This document shows, one piece after another, positions 34,211-45,284 of a DNA stretch of 47,790 nt. A program made the position numbers and the translations under genes. Source of the DNA: Rhodoferax sp. (GTDB lineage: Bacteria > Pseudomonadota > Gammaproteobacteria > Burkholderiales > Burkholderiaceae_C); the NCBI GenBank assembly GCA_029865845.1, contig JARXAM010000052.1, forward strand, positions 1 to 47,790, in the 5' to 3' direction. The stretch's first letter is position 1. Each line of letters starts with the position of its first letter. The notes beneath the pieces are model-generated. The model saw nothing but the letters and a program-made list of their open reading frames with translations, was not told the DNA's origin and did not search any database.

Positions 34211-35023
34211 ATGAGCAAGTGCCCCATCGGGGTTTTTGACAGCGGCGTGGGTGGCCTGAGTGTCCTTCGGGCGCTCAGGGCAGAACTGCCCTACGAACAT
34301 TTCGTCTACGTGGCAGACAGTGGTCACGCGCCCTATGGGGAACGCGACGATGCGTACCTGATTGAGCGCGCGCGCGCGATTGCCCAGTGGTTCAAGGACA
34401 GGCATCACATCAAAGCGTTGGTAGTGGCATGCAACACCGCTACTGCTGCAGCCATTCATGTGCTGCGTGAAGCGCATACCGACATCCCGATTATCGGCAT
34501 CGAGCCAGCGCTCAAACCTGCCGTGCTGCAAAGCACCACCAAGGTCATCGGCGTGATGGCTACGCGAAGCACCTTGGCCAGTGAAAAGTTCAAGCGCCTG
34601 ATGACCTCATTGGAAGACCAGGCACGCTTTCTTCTACAACCTTGCCCGGACTTGGTGCCAGCCATCGAAGCGTTTGACTCCGTCAGGATACAAACTGCCT
34701 GCGCGCATTATGCGAGTGCCTTGGGCAGATTTGGATTGACCACTGGGCACATTGACACCTTGGTGCTAGGTTGTACGCACTACCCCTTTGCCGAAGATGC
34801 ACTGCGTCGGACCACAGGCAACGCCGTAAAGTACCTTGATGGGGGTGAACCGGTCGCAAGGCAGACAAGACGTCTGCTAGAGGCTGCGCAGCTGCTCTAC
34901 ACAAGCAGGGAACCTCATGTGGGGACGACCACATTATTCAGTTCAGGAGAGCCCGCGTCGTTAGCAATTGCGGCCCAACGCTGGCTCGGCTTACATTCTG
35001 AAGCGTTGATGTTGGCTGCATGA
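34211..35023 (+). CDS. murI: Glutamate racemase
   Basis: 270 aa. Makes D-glutamate for peptidoglycan. Catalytic cysteines lie in VACNTATAAA and LGCTHYPFA, and DSGVGGLSV is the N-terminal signature. The ATG at 34211 is used; an in-frame TTG at 34202 has no better ribosome site. It follows fumA closely and converges on the tRNA genes; 10 bases separate its stop from tRNA-Arg. Confidence 0.95.
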   Translation: MSKCPIGVFDSGVGGLSVLRALRAELPYEHFVYVADSGHAPYGERDDAYLIERARAIAQWFKDRHHIKALVVACNTATAAAIHVLREAHTDIPIIGIEPALKPAVLQSTTKVIGVMATRSTLASEKFKRLMTSLEDQARFLLQPCPDLVPAIEAFDSVRIQTACAHYASALGRFGLTTGHIDTLVLGCTHYPFAEDALRRTTGNAVKYLDGGEPVARQTRRLLEAAQLLYTSREPHVGTTTLFSSGEPASLAIAAQRWLGLHSEALMLAA

Positions 35024-35033
35024 GCAAGTGCCT

Positions 35034-35110
35034 TGGCGTGCCCGGAGGGGATCGAACCCCCGACCCACAGCTTAGAAGGCTGTTGCTCTATCCGACTGAG
35101 CTACGGGCAC
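35034..35110 (-). tRNA. tRNA-Arg(TCT)
   Basis: Minus-strand cloverleaf of 77 nt with encoded CCA. Acceptor GTGCCCG pairs with CGGGCAC; the anticodon loop is CTTCTAA (anticodon TCT) between ACAGC and GCTGT; the T arm is GGGGG-TTCGATC-CCCTC with one G-U pair; the discriminator is G. It lies downstream of tRNA-Pro on the same strand. Confidence 0.95.
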
Positions 35111-35118
35111 CAAAAACA

Positions 35119-35150
35119 AAGGCTCTAAAGCATATCAACTTCAGAGCCTT
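35119..35150 (-). other. Hairpin between tRNA-Pro and tRNA-Arg
   Basis: AAGGCTCT (35119-35126) pairs with AGAGCCTT (35143-35150) around a 16-base loop. On the minus strand the stem is followed by TTTGTTTTT, terminator-like, just before the tRNA-Arg 5' end. It may cut or terminate the tRNA transcript, or serve as a processing element. Confidence 0.4.
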
Positions 35151-35159
35151 CGTAGAAAA

Positions 35160-35236
35160 TGGTCGGGGCGGCGGGATTCGAACTCGCGACCCTCTGCTCC
35201 CAAAGCAGATGCGCTACCAGGCTGCGCTACACCCCG
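35160..35236 (-). tRNA. tRNA-Pro(TGG)
   Basis: Minus-strand cloverleaf of 77 nt with encoded CCA. Acceptor CGGGGTG pairs with CGCCCCG (G-U allowed), D arm GCGC...GCGC, anticodon stem CTGCT/AGCAG with TGG in the loop (TTTGGGA), and T loop TTCGAAT. The discriminator is A. It decodes CCN proline codons, reading at least CCA. Confidence 0.95.
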
Positions 35237-35299
35237 ACAGCTAATATTCTAACCCGATTAAGTGGTCTTTTCGTTCCAGTCCTGATAATTTACGCAGAC

Positions 35300-36064
35300 A
35301 TGACACAGCCCTTGCCCAACCTGCCATGGCTCGCGCCCGAAGATCCATTTCCACCCATCTTTGAAGCATGGGGAGACCACACTCCCGCACCTGGGCTATT
35401 GGCGGCTGGAGGGGCACTGAGTACGACCAATCTCCTCAACGCATATTCCCATGGAATTTTTCCGTGGTTTAGCGAGGACCAGCCCATTCTTTGGTGGAGT
35501 ACCAACCCCCGCATGACCTTGCATACGCCAGAATTCAGACTGCACCGATCACTTCGCAAAGTCATTCGTAAATTCATCGCCACACCGGGTGCCGAGATCT
35601 GCATCAATCATGATTTTCATGCGGTGATCGACGCATGCTCTTCGAGCGTACGCCGTGGTCAGACCGGAACCTGGATCAGTCCGCAAATCAGAGTAGCTTA
35701 CGAAAATCTACACCGGGAAGGGTATGCGCACAGTGTAGAAACGTGGCAGGACGGCGAGCTTACCGGAGGGCTCTATTGCGTGGCGATAGGCAGAGCGGTA
35801 TTTGGTGAGTCCATGTTTGCCAACCGGACCGATGCATCCAAGATTGCCCTCGCTGCCTTGGTTGGCATGACGAGGTCACAGGGGGTCAACTGGATCGACT
35901 GCCAACAAGTTACCGACCATTTGGCGTTCATGGGTGCGCGCCCCATTGATCGGACAGTGTTTGCGCAGAGCGTGTCAGTATCTTTGCGGGAACAACCAAT
36001 CGACTGGACGTTCCAACCCGTATACTGGGACGAGTTGTTGTCTGCCTGTGCAACCCCTCCATGA
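35300..36064 (+). CDS. aat: Leucyl/phenylalanyl-tRNA--protein transferase
   Basis: 254 aa. Transfers Leu or Phe from tRNA to N-terminal Arg/Lys of proteins, marking them for ClpS/ClpAP. Motifs include [41 protein letters not shown] and [10 protein letters not shown]. The start at 35300 ([11 protein letters not shown]) follows tRNA genes on the opposite strand; the upstream part of the frame is the tRNA-Pro complement and is not coding. The stop overlaps bpt (ATGA). Confidence 0.95.
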   Translation: MTQPLPNLPWLAPEDPFPPIFEAWGDHTPAPGLLAAGGALSTTNLLNAYSHGIFPWFSEDQPILWWSTNPRMTLHTPEFRLHRSLRKVIRKFIATPGAEICINHDFHAVIDACSSSVRRGQTGTWISPQIRVAYENLHREGYAHSVETWQDGELTGGLYCVAIGRAVFGESMFANRTDASKIALAALVGMTRSQGVNWIDCQQVTDHLAFMGARPIDRTVFAQSVSVSLREQPIDWTFQPVYWDELLSACATPP

Positions 36065-36807
36065 CGGCCTTGCCCGAAACACCGTTACCCCCACTCCAGT
36101 TTTACGCTACGGCGGCTTACGAATGCAGCTATTTGGCCGGCCAGCAAGCGCGCTCACAGGTAGCGACCCCCAATCACCAAATTGACACCGCAACGTATTC
36201 GCGGCTTGTCGCATCGGGGTTTCGTCGGAGCGGCCTGTTCACCTACAGACCCCGCTGTGACAATTGCCACGCGTGCATACCTCTTCGAATTCCTGTCGCT
36301 GACTTCAAGGCTGACAAGAGTCAACGTCGAGCACTGCAGCGGCACGGAAACCTGCAGGCTCGCGTGATGCAGTTGGCCTTTAGCCACGAACATTACGCGC
36401 TGTATTTGCGGTACCAGTTGCACCGTCACCCCGGAGGCGGGATGGACGAAGACGACATTGACCAGTACATCCAGTTTCTGCTGAAAAGCGGCGTGGACTC
36501 CCGCTTGGTTGAATTTCGTGCACCCACGGATTCCCCCGACGGTGAGGGCGAACTTAAGCTGGTTGCCATTGTCGATTTTCTGGACAATGGCATATCTGCT
36601 GTTTACACTTTTTTTGAACCGGAACCCTCTACCAGTTATGGAACTTTTGCGGTGCTGTGGCAAATTGAGCAAGCCCGAATCATGGGGCTGCCGCATGTCT
36701 ATCTGGGCTACTGGATACGCGAGAGTCTCAAAATGAACTACAAATCTCGCTTTCAACCGCACGAGCTGTGGCAGAACGAGCAATGGATCAGACCCGGCCT
36801 GCTATAG
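36061..36807 (+). CDS. bpt: Aspartate/glutamate leucyltransferase (Bpt)
   Basis: 248 aa, transfers Leu from tRNA to N-terminal Asp or Glu. Cysteine motif [15 protein letters not shown] and the ATE-like C-terminal segment ([26 protein letters not shown]) are typical of Bpt/Ate. It overlaps aat by 4 bases, so the two N-degron transferases are translated together. Many databases call the family arginyltransferase; bacterial members attach leucine. Confidence 0.93.
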   Translation: MTALPETPLPPLQFYATAAYECSYLAGQQARSQVATPNHQIDTATYSRLVASGFRRSGLFTYRPRCDNCHACIPLRIPVADFKADKSQRRALQRHGNLQARVMQLAFSHEHYALYLRYQLHRHPGGGMDEDDIDQYIQFLLKSGVDSRLVEFRAPTDSPDGEGELKLVAIVDFLDNGISAVYTFFEPEPSTSYGTFAVLWQIEQARIMGLPHVYLGYWIRESLKMNYKSRFQPHELWQNEQWIRPGLL

Positions 36808-36855
36808 CAGCGCCGACTGTCACTTTGCCGGGTTAACATCCTGCAAAGTACCAAT

Positions 36856-37647
36856 ATGACAAAAAAAGAGCATGACCCACAAACCGCTCCGGCCGTCCAA
36901 GTGCTGGAGCGCATGTTTACACTGATTGATGTGTTGGCATCCCGAGAGGACGCAATCCCTCTCAAGGAGATCAGTGAGCGGGCTGGACTACACCCTTCCA
37001 CTGCCCACCGAATACTGAATGACTTGGTAAGCGGAAGATTTGTTGACCGCCCGCAATCGGGGAGCTATCGATTGGGAATGCGCCTCTTAGAGTTGGGCAA
37101 TATGGTCAAGGCACGCCTGAATGTCCGTGATGCAGCCTTGGGGCCCATGCGCGAACTGCACAAGCTCATTCAGCAACCGGTGAACCTGAGTTTGCGGCAG
37201 GGCGATGAAATCATCTACGTGGAACGGGCCTACAGTGAGCGTAGCGGCATGCAGGTAGTTCGCGCCATCGGAGGCCGCGCCCCTTTGCACCTTACCTCGG
37301 TTGGCAAGTTGTTTTTGGCGGCCGACGATCCAATACGAATCCGGTCTTATGCCCACCGCACGGGCTTGATGGGGCATACGAAAAACAGCATCACCGATCT
37401 AGATGCATTGGAACGCGAACTGTCTCGGGTGCGGCAATATGGACAGGCTAGCGACAATGAAGAGCTCGAACTGGGCGTTCGATGCATGGCAGCCGGTATA
37501 TATGACGATCAAGGCAAGCTCGTGGCCGGCTTGTCCATTTCCGCCCCATCGGGACGCCTTGAGGACGACTGGCTGCCAAAGCTAAAAGAAACAGCCCGAA
37601 ACATCTCGGAAACACTGGGTTTCCGACCAATCACAAAAGCGCGTTAA
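36856..37647 (+). CDS. IclR-family transcriptional regulator
   Basis: 263 aa. N-terminal winged helix (VLERMFTLIDVLASREDAIPLKEISERAGLHPSTAHRILNDLVSGRFV) is followed by the IclR effector domain with LHLTSVGKLFLA and a Cys in LGVRCMAAGIYDD. IclR proteins usually control catabolic genes in response to small organic acids. It is transcribed alone downstream of bpt and converges on the pbpG gene. No adjacent catabolic gene indicates its target. Confidence 0.92.
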   Translation: MTKKEHDPQTAPAVQVLERMFTLIDVLASREDAIPLKEISERAGLHPSTAHRILNDLVSGRFVDRPQSGSYRLGMRLLELGNMVKARLNVRDAALGPMRELHKLIQQPVNLSLRQGDEIIYVERAYSERSGMQVVRAIGGRAPLHLTSVGKLFLAADDPIRIRSYAHRTGLMGHTKNSITDLDALERELSRVRQYGQASDNEELELGVRCMAAGIYDDQGKLVAGLSISAPSGRLEDDWLPKLKETARNISETLGFRPITKAR

Positions 37648-37681
37648 GAACGCCTGCATTCGCGCTCATCGAGTGCATCCA

Positions 37682-37701
37682 CCTCACCTTAGTTGGTGAG
37701 G
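37682..37701. terminator. Hairpin terminator shared by iclR-family and pbpG genes
   Basis: CCTCACC (37682-37688) pairs with GGTGAGG (37695-37701) around TTAGTT. The T run is weak (CTTGCCTTTT after the stem on plus). The hairpin overlaps the last codons and stop of pbpG. Confidence 0.4.
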
Positions 37702-38741
37702 CTTGCCTTTTCAGTACTGCGAAAGGCTACGGGCGACGACCTAACGGAGAAAGGATGCCCGGACTCCACCCAACGTCGCACGCGTTCCGCGTCTGCAATA
37801 CGGGTGAGCTTACCCGCGGAATCCAAGAACACCATAATCAATTTGCGACCGGCAATTTTTGCTTGCATCACCAAACACTGCCCGGCTTCCGAGATGTAGC
37901 CGGTCTTTTGCAGACCAATGTCCCAAGCCGGATTTTTGACCAACCGGTTGGTATTGTTGTATTGCAAAGTTCGCTTGCCTACCTCCACTTGGTATCCCGC
38001 AGACGTTGAGAGTTCGCGCAAGGTGGGGTCTCCATATGCGTAACTCACCAAGGTTGCAAGGTCCTTCGCACTGGACTGATTGCGACTACTAAGGCCCGTT
38101 GGCTCCACGTATTGGGTATCGGTCATTTGCAGCACACGGGCTTTTTGGTTCATTTGACTCACAAAGAAAGACAGACCTCCTGGAAAGGTCCGACCTAATG
38201 CGTGCGCAGCACGATTTTCGCTTGCCATCAAAGCCAAATGCAGCAACTCCCCTCGCGACAGTCGCGTACCTACGCGCAAGCGGGAACTGCTGCCCTTTTC
38301 AGTATCCACATCCGCCTGGGAAATTTCAATGGTCTCATCCATTGAAAGGTGGGCTTCGCTGATCACCACCCCTGTCATCAATTTGGTAATTGATGCAATA
38401 GGCAAGACCGCGTCTTCATTTTTGCTAAATAACACCTCTTTGGTATCCTGATCCACGATAAACGCCACGCTGGACTTCAACTCCAGTGCGTCCTGCGTGC
38501 CACGCAAACCTGCAAGTTGCCCATATGAGGGCTTGGGCAGCTGCCTCGCAACTTTCTTCGCGGCAGATGTGGCACGAGACTGCTTTTTCACTCGTGTTGA
38601 TTTGTTTGTGGCAACGGACTTTGCGGAAGCTGGCTTTGCTACAGCCTTCTTTCGAGCTTCTGCAGCGGTAGCTTCGGCAGACACCAAAAACGTTGAGGCG
38701 GCGACGACAGCGACGCAAATTGAGATAAGTAGGCGGTTCAA
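37689..38741 (-). CDS. pbpG: D-alanyl-D-alanine endopeptidase (PBP7-like)
   Basis: 350 aa low-molecular-weight penicillin-binding protein. Signal peptide at residues 1-27 (MNRLLISICVAVVAASTFLV) and a basic Lys/Ala-rich linker (to about 70), then the S11 peptidase domain with SITKLM (catalytic SxxK), SEN (in ASENRAAHAL) and KTG (QKTGYISEAG). It cleaves peptidoglycan cross-links in the periplasm. The length is slightly longer than E. coli PBP7 because of the basic linker. Confidence 0.93.
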   Translation of the reverse strand: MNRLLISICVAVVAASTFLVSAEATAAEARKKAVAKPASAKSVATNKSTRVKKQSRATSAAKKVARQLPKPSYGQLAGLRGTQDALELKSSVAFIVDQDTKEVLFSKNEDAVLPIASITKLMTGVVISEAHLSMDETIEISQADVDTEKGSSSRLRVGTRLSRGELLHLALMASENRAAHALGRTFPGGLSFFVSQMNQKARVLQMTDTQYVEPTGLSSRNQSSAKDLATLVSYAYGDPTLRELSTSAGYQVEVGKRTLQYNNTNRLVKNPAWDIGLQKTGYISEAGQCLVMQAKIAGRKLIMVFLDSAGKLTRIADAERVRRWVESGHPFSVRSSPVAFRSTEKASLTN

Positions 38742-38803
38742 CGTCGTTCCTTAGAAAAAACACCCTCGCAGCGGATGCCCACACATCGTTTGTTCTTGGC
38801 GAA

Positions 38804-38832
38804 GTTTAATCAAAATATTCCAATTAGATCAA
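38804..38832 (-). promoter_or_regulatory. Candidate promoter of pbpG
   Basis: On the minus strand TTGATC (38832-38827) and TTAAAC (38809-38804) are separated by 17 bases, a plausible sigma70 pair, giving a leader of about 55 bases. The stretch 38742-38876 is AT-rich and holds no gene. Confidence 0.35.
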
Positions 38833-38876
38833 CTACTTGCACAGCAAACCTAAACTATTTTGAAAACTACACACAT

Positions 38877-40415
38877 TCATCCCTGGGCTGCGACCTTGAT
38901 GGCTTTGTTTTGGAGTCTGTTGAGGGCGTTCAGGTAGGCCTTCACCGATGCCACCACGATATCCGGGTCTGCCCCAACCCCATTGACCACTCGCCCGTTG
39001 TTCTGCAAACGTACTGTGACTTCGCCTTGGCTTTCGGTAGACCCGCTGATTGCATTGACGGAATACAAGATCATCTCAGCACCGCTTTTGACCAAAGACT
39101 CGATGGCTTTCAGCGAGGCATCCACCGGACCGTTCCCGTCAGATTCGCCTTTCAACTCTTGAGTACCCGACGTAAACACCACCGTGGCGCGAGGGCGTTC
39201 GCCTGTCTCGCTGTGCTGGGATAACGAGACAAACCCGAAACGTTCCTGCTCCAGCGACACGCTTTCGTCTGCGACGAGCGCCAATACGTCTTCATCGAAT
39301 ATTTCGCTTTTTCGGTCGGCTAGCTCTTTAAAGCGTGCGAAAGCAGCATTCAATTCAGATTCACTGTCGAGCTGCACACCCAAATCCTGCAAACGCTGCC
39401 TGAATGCGTTGCGTCCACTGAGCTTGCCCAACACAATCTTGTTTGCCGTCCAGCCGACATCTTCTGCCCGCATGATTTCGTAGGTGTCACGGGCTTTGAG
39501 TACGCCGTCCTGGTGAATTCCGGACGCGTGGGCAAATGCATTTGCGCCGACCACTGCCTTGTTTGGTTGCACCACGAAACCGGTCGTCTGGCTGACCATG
39601 CGACTGGCAGCCAGAATATGTTTGGTATCAATGCCCAGCTCCAAACCAAAGTAGTCCTTGCGGGTTTTGACTGCCATCACGACTTCTTCTAGGCTGCAAT
39701 TGCCGGCCCGCTCGCCTAAACCGTTCACAGTGCACTCCACTTGACGGGCACCCCCAATTTTTACCCCAGCCAATGAGTTGGCGACCGCCATGCCCAAGTC
39801 GTTATGGCAGTGCACAGACCAGATCGCTTTGTCAGAGTTAGGAATACGCTCACGCAAGTTCTTGATGAAGTTGCCATAAAGCTCGGGAACGGCATAACCC
39901 ACTGTATCGGGCACATTGATCGTGCTTGCACCTTCGGCGATCACAGCCTCCAACACACGGCACAAAAAATCGGGGTCGCTCCGGTAGCCATCCTCAGGGC
40001 TAAACTCGATATCGCCCACCAAGTTACGCGCAAAGCGTACCGACTGTTTCGCTTGCTCCAATACTTGCGCAGGCGTCATGCGCAGCTTCTTTTCCATGTG
40101 CAAAGCGGAGGTGGCAATAAAGGTGTGAATCCGGGCGCTGTTAGCGGAGCTCAGCGCCTCCGCAGCGAGAGCGATATCCCTGTCATTGGCGCGAGACAAG
40201 GAGCACACCGTCGAATCTTTGATGACTTGAGAAATCAACCTCACGGCCTCGAAATCGCCATTCGAACTGGCCGCAAAACCTGCCTCAATCACATCGACCC
40301 TCAAGCGCTCCAGTTGGCGGGCAATCCGCAGCTTTTCGTCGCGCGTCATCGACGCCCCAGGGGACTGCTCGCCGTCACGCAAGGTAGTGTCGAAAATGAT
40401 CAGTTTGTCAGCCAT
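38877..40415 (-). CDS. leuA: 2-isopropylmalate synthase
   Basis: 512 aa; first committed step of leucine synthesis. N-terminal [15 protein letters not shown], the metal-binding [13 protein letters not shown] and the C-terminal allosteric leucine-binding domain (from about residue 390) are all present. The length matches LeuA1. It follows pssA on the same strand with 21 bases between. No leader peptide or attenuator is seen before it. Confidence 0.97.
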   Translation of the reverse strand: MADKLIIFDTTLRDGEQSPGASMTRDEKLRIARQLERLRVDVIEAGFAASSNGDFEAVRLISQVIKDSTVCSLSRANDRDIALAAEALSSANSARIHTFIATSALHMEKKLRMTPAQVLEQAKQSVRFARNLVGDIEFSPEDGYRSDPDFLCRVLEAVIAEGASTINVPDTVGYAVPELYGNFIKNLRERIPNSDKAIWSVHCHNDLGMAVANSLAGVKIGGARQVECTVNGLGERAGNCSLEEVVMAVKTRKDYFGLELGIDTKHILAASRMVSQTTGFVVQPNKAVVGANAFAHASGIHQDGVLKARDTYEIMRAEDVGWTANKIVLGKLSGRNAFRQRLQDLGVQLDSESELNAAFARFKELADRKSEIFDEDVLALVADESVSLEQERFGFVSLSQHSETGERPRATVVFTSGTQELKGESDGNGPVDASLKAIESLVKSGAEMILYSVNAISGSTESQGEVTVRLQNNGRVVNGVGADPDIVVASVKAYLNALNRLQNKAIKVAAQG

Positions 40416-40436
40416 AGGTACCTCGTCATCCTAAAA

Positions 40437-41270
40437 CTACATGTGCAAGTCGCGCTCATCGGGCTCGTCGGTGGAGGTGCTGATAACACTTGTCTGCACG
40501 CCACGGGCTTTTCTCACGGCATAAATCACGTAGCCACTCAATCCGTAGACCACAAATAGGCCAAAAATCACAGTTGGCGGATCGATATTGATGACTGCGA
40601 TGCCTAAAGCAATCAGCACGATAACGACGAAGGGGACGCTCTTCTTCATGCTGACATCCTTGAAGCTGTAGAAGGGCACGTTTGTCACCATTGTCAAACC
40701 AGCATAAAGAGCAAAACCAAAGGTGATCCAGGCAATGGATATACCCCAAACTGCCTCAATGCCATTGAACCCCAACTCCGTCATCAGCCAGATAAACCCC
40801 ACCACCAATGCCGCCGCCGCAGGAGATGGCAGCCCCTGAAAGTAGCGCTTATCCACCACCGCCGTGTTGACATTGAACCGGGCAAGGCGCAAGGCTGCGC
40901 ATGCGCAATACACGAATGCAGCGATCCAACCCCAACGGCCCAGCTCTTTGAGCGCCCAGATATAAGAAATCAGCGCAGGGGCGGCACCAAAGGACACCAT
41001 GTCGGAAAGAGAATCCATCTGCTCGCCGAAGGCACTTTGGGTATTGGTCATGCGCGCAACGCGGCCATCAAGGCTATCCAAGACCATGGCAAAAAAAATG
41101 CCTACACAGGCCAGCTCATAGCGGCCATTCATCGCCATCACGATGCCGTAAAACCCGCCAAACAGCGCTGCCAGCGTAAACAGGTTTGGCAAGACATAAA
41201 TGCCCTTGCGTCGTTTCACGATTACCACTGCGTCAGCGCCTGCGACTTTTGATTCTGAACCATCATGCAT
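40437..41270 (-). CDS. pssA: CDP-diacylglycerol--serine O-phosphatidyltransferase
   Basis: 277 aa membrane enzyme. The CDP-alcohol phosphatidyltransferase motif DGRVARMTNTQSAFGEQMD ends with SLSD, giving D..G..AR(8)G(3)D(3)D. Five to six membrane segments are seen. It makes phosphatidylserine, the precursor of phosphatidylethanolamine. ATG 41270 has AAGGAG 6 bases upstream; the longer frame starts inside the ilvC terminator and is not coding. It is parallel to leuA, as seen in related genomes. Confidence 0.93.
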   Translation of the reverse strand: MHDGSESKVAGADAVVIVKRRKGIYVLPNLFTLAALFGGFYGIVMAMNGRYELACVGIFFAMVLDSLDGRVARMTNTQSAFGEQMDSLSDMVSFGAAPALISYIWALKELGRWGWIAAFVYCACAALRLARFNVNTAVVDKRYFQGLPSPAAAALVVGFIWLMTELGFNGIEAVWGISIAWITFGFALYAGLTMVTNVPFYSFKDVSMKKSVPFVVIVLIALGIAVINIDPPTVIFGLFVVYGLSGYVIYAVRKARGVQTSVISTSTDEPDERDLHM

Positions 41271-41393
41271 AAATTCTCCTTGCCGGCCACACACAGGTAC
41301 GCGATCCACGCTGGAGCGCTCCGGGCCGGCACGATTGGGGTGCAGTGTAAAGCAGTGCAACGAGCCCTTCCATTGAGAGGCACGCGCCAACAC

Positions 41394-41417
41394 AAAAGGC
41401 CACCGAAGTGGCCTTTT
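41394..41417 (-). terminator. Terminator downstream of ilvC
   Basis: AAAAGGCCAC (41394-41403) pairs perfectly with GTGGCCTTTT (41408-41417) around CGAA, a stable tetraloop. It lies 17 bases after the ilvC stop on the minus strand. Confidence 0.8.
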
Positions 41418-41434
41418 GATGCACCTGTAAGGGC

Positions 41435-43077
<1,643 letters not shown>

Positions 43078-43158
43078 AGGTACCGATTCCTCTTTTCGCT
43101 GCCCTCCCCGTGTGGCGGTAACCGCACAGCTCGGCAGACAATAGATTCTTCAAAAATG

Positions 43159-43200
43159 ATGGTGCATTGCACACATCGAATGTGTGTGCTGCAGCACCAT
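43159..43200 (-). other. Two-stem hairpin in the ilvB-ilvN gap
   Basis: Outer arms ATGGTGC (43159-43165) and GCACCAT (43194-43200) enclose an inner hairpin CACACAT (43170-43176) / ATGTGTG (43180-43186) with a CGA loop. There is no T run. It lies in the 138-base gap and could be an mRNA-stability or processing element. Confidence 0.45.
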
Positions 43201-43215
43201 GTGATGTGCATCCGA

Positions 43216-44994
43216 TTAGAGATCCTCCGAACCGAGCAGCATCTCTGTGATGCCCTTGCCGGCCTGGACCATGGGGAACACGTTTTCAGTGGGATCCGTG
43301 CGGAAGTCCAAGAACACCGTGCGGTCCTTCAGTTTACGGGCCTCGCGCAACGCAGGCTCCACATCCTGAGGACGTTCAATCAACATGCCCACGTGTCCGT
43401 AGGCCTCTGCCAACTTCACAAAGTTCGGTAATGCATCCATGTAGCTATGGCTGTAGCGACCTTCGTACTCCACCTCTTGCCATTGACGCACCATTCCCAA
43501 GTAGCGGTTATTTAGCGAGCAAATCTTGATCGGTGTGTTGTACTGCAGGCAGGTGGAAAGCTCTTGGATATTCATCTGTACCGAGCCTTCGCCAGTGATA
43601 CAAAACACCTCGCTCTGGGGCTTGGCCAGCTTGATACCCATGGCATAGGGAATGCCAACCCCCATAGTTCCCAAACCACCAGAGTTGATCCAGCGGCGCG
43701 GCTCATCAAACTTGTAGTACTGCGCTGCCCACATCTGGTGCTGCCCCACATCTGACGTGATGTAGGTATCCACATCTTTGGTCATATTCCATAGGGTTTC
43801 CACCACGAACTGCGGCTTTATCACATCACCGTTACCGGGGTTGTATTTCATGCAGTCCCGTTTGCGCCAGCCTTCGATCGTGTCCCACCATGCTCCCAAG
43901 GCATTCGCATCAGGCTTTACGCCACCCTCGCGAATCATCGCAATCATTTCGTTGAGCACATCCTTCACGTCACCCACGATTGGGATATCAACCTTCACCC
44001 GCTTGGAGATGCTGGACGGATCGATATCAATATGGATGATCTTGCGCTCGTTCTGGGCAAAGTGCTTGGGGTTGCCAATCACGCGGTCATCAAAACGAGC
44101 CCCTACGGCCAGCAGCACATCGCAGTTTTGCATGGCGTTGTTAGCTTCGACAGTACCGTGCATACCCAGCATGCCGAGGAACTTACGGTCACTTGCGGGG
44201 TACGCGCCCAAACCCATCAAGGTGTTGGTGCAGGGGTAGCCCAGCATGTCCACCAGAGTGCGAAGCTCGTTGGATGCATTACTTAGCAACACCCCGCCAC
44301 CGGTATAGATATAAGGACGCTTTGCCGCCAACAACAATTGCAAGGCCTTGCGGATTTGTCCGCCATGGCCCTTGCGCACCGGGTTGTAGGAGCGCATTTC
44401 CACGCTCTCGGGGTAGCCGTGATAAGGCACCTTCTTGAAGGACACGTCCTTGGGAATATCCACCACCACGGGGCCGGGACGCCCGCTACGGGCAATGTGG
44501 AACGCCTTCTTCATGACTTCCGCCATGTCTTTAGCGTCCTTCACCAAAAAATTGTGCTTGACGATGGGGCGTGTGATACCAACGGTGTCGCACTCTTGGA
44601 ATGCATCTAGGCCGATCGCGTGCGTAGGCACCTGACCGGAAATGATCACCATGGGGATGCTGTCCATGTAGGCGGTCGCAATGCCCGTCACCGCATTTGT
44701 AAGGCCGGGCCCGGATGTCACCAGCGCCACACCCACATCACCGGTCGCACGGGCATATCCATCAGCAGCGTGCACAGCGGCCTGCTCATGGCGTACCAAA
44801 ACGTGTTGGATCGTGTCTTGCTTGAAAAAAGCGTCGTAAATGTGGAGAACAGCGCCACCGGGGTAGCCCCAGATGTATTTAACGTTCTCCGCTTGAAGCG
44901 CTTTGACCAGAACTTCTGCCCCTCTCAATTCGGGAACAGAGGCAGATTTGGACGCAGATGCTGCCGAAGCGATTTCGGCTTTAGAAATTTCCAT
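43216..44994 (-). CDS. ilvB: Acetolactate synthase large (catalytic) subunit
   Basis: 592 aa thiamine-diphosphate enzyme. VLVRHEQAAVHAADGYAR holds the catalytic Glu; SGPGLTNAVTGIATAYMDS and the C-terminal cofactor motif from GEGSVQM to LNN are present. The usual GDG reads GEG here, a variant I believe occurs in betaproteobacteria. ATG 44994 (MEISKAEIAS) has AAAGG about 7 bases upstream. The longer frame up to 45138 is not supported. First gene of ilvBNC. Confidence 0.96.
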   Translation of the reverse strand: MEISKAEIASAASASKSASVPELRGAEVLVKALQAENVKYIWGYPGGAVLHIYDAFFKQDTIQHVLVRHEQAAVHAADGYARATGDVGVALVTSGPGLTNAVTGIATAYMDSIPMVIISGQVPTHAIGLDAFQECDTVGITRPIVKHNFLVKDAKDMAEVMKKAFHIARSGRPGPVVVDIPKDVSFKKVPYHGYPESVEMRSYNPVRKGHGGQIRKALQLLLAAKRPYIYTGGGVLLSNASNELRTLVDMLGYPCTNTLMGLGAYPASDRKFLGMLGMHGTVEANNAMQNCDVLLAVGARFDDRVIGNPKHFAQNERKIIHIDIDPSSISKRVKVDIPIVGDVKDVLNEMIAMIREGGVKPDANALGAWWDTIEGWRKRDCMKYNPGNGDVIKPQFVVETLWNMTKDVDTYITSDVGQHQMWAAQYYKFDEPRRWINSGGLGTMGVGIPYAMGIKLAKPQSEVFCITGEGSVQMNIQELSTCLQYNTPIKICSLNNRYLGMVRQWQEVEYEGRYSHSYMDALPNFVKLAEAYGHVGMLIERPQDVEPALREARKLKDRTVFLDFRTDPTENVFPMVQAGKGITEMLLGSEDL

Positions 44995-45284
44995 GATGAA
45001 CCTTTGTGAATTTCTCTGACGAAAAACCTTGGGTGCCCCTTCGCAAACACTTGTGGAGTCGCGTCGGGACTTAAGGTCAAAGCCATGGGCGCATTGAATG
45101 TTGCGCCGGACCAGGACCCGTTTGCCTTTTAATTGCACCGGTATTATGGCATTTGTTTAGACATGCCCTTTCGAACGACGGTTTGCAGTCCTTGCAGGAA
45201 TGCAATAATCACAGGCTTCTCCACCAGAAATTGCGTTGAGACAGTCTGTCAGACTTTTGTTTATGCCTTCAATGGTCCAGTCAC

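Noticed and set aside
35119..35150. Prophage attachment site next to tRNA genes
   Set aside because: No integrase, tRNA fragment duplication or GC shift is seen near 35,034-35,236, and the flanking genes murI and aat are core.
44995..45284. Leader peptide and attenuator for ilvB
   Set aside because: No short ORF rich in Leu/Val/Ile codons and no hairpin with a T run was found upstream of ilvB.
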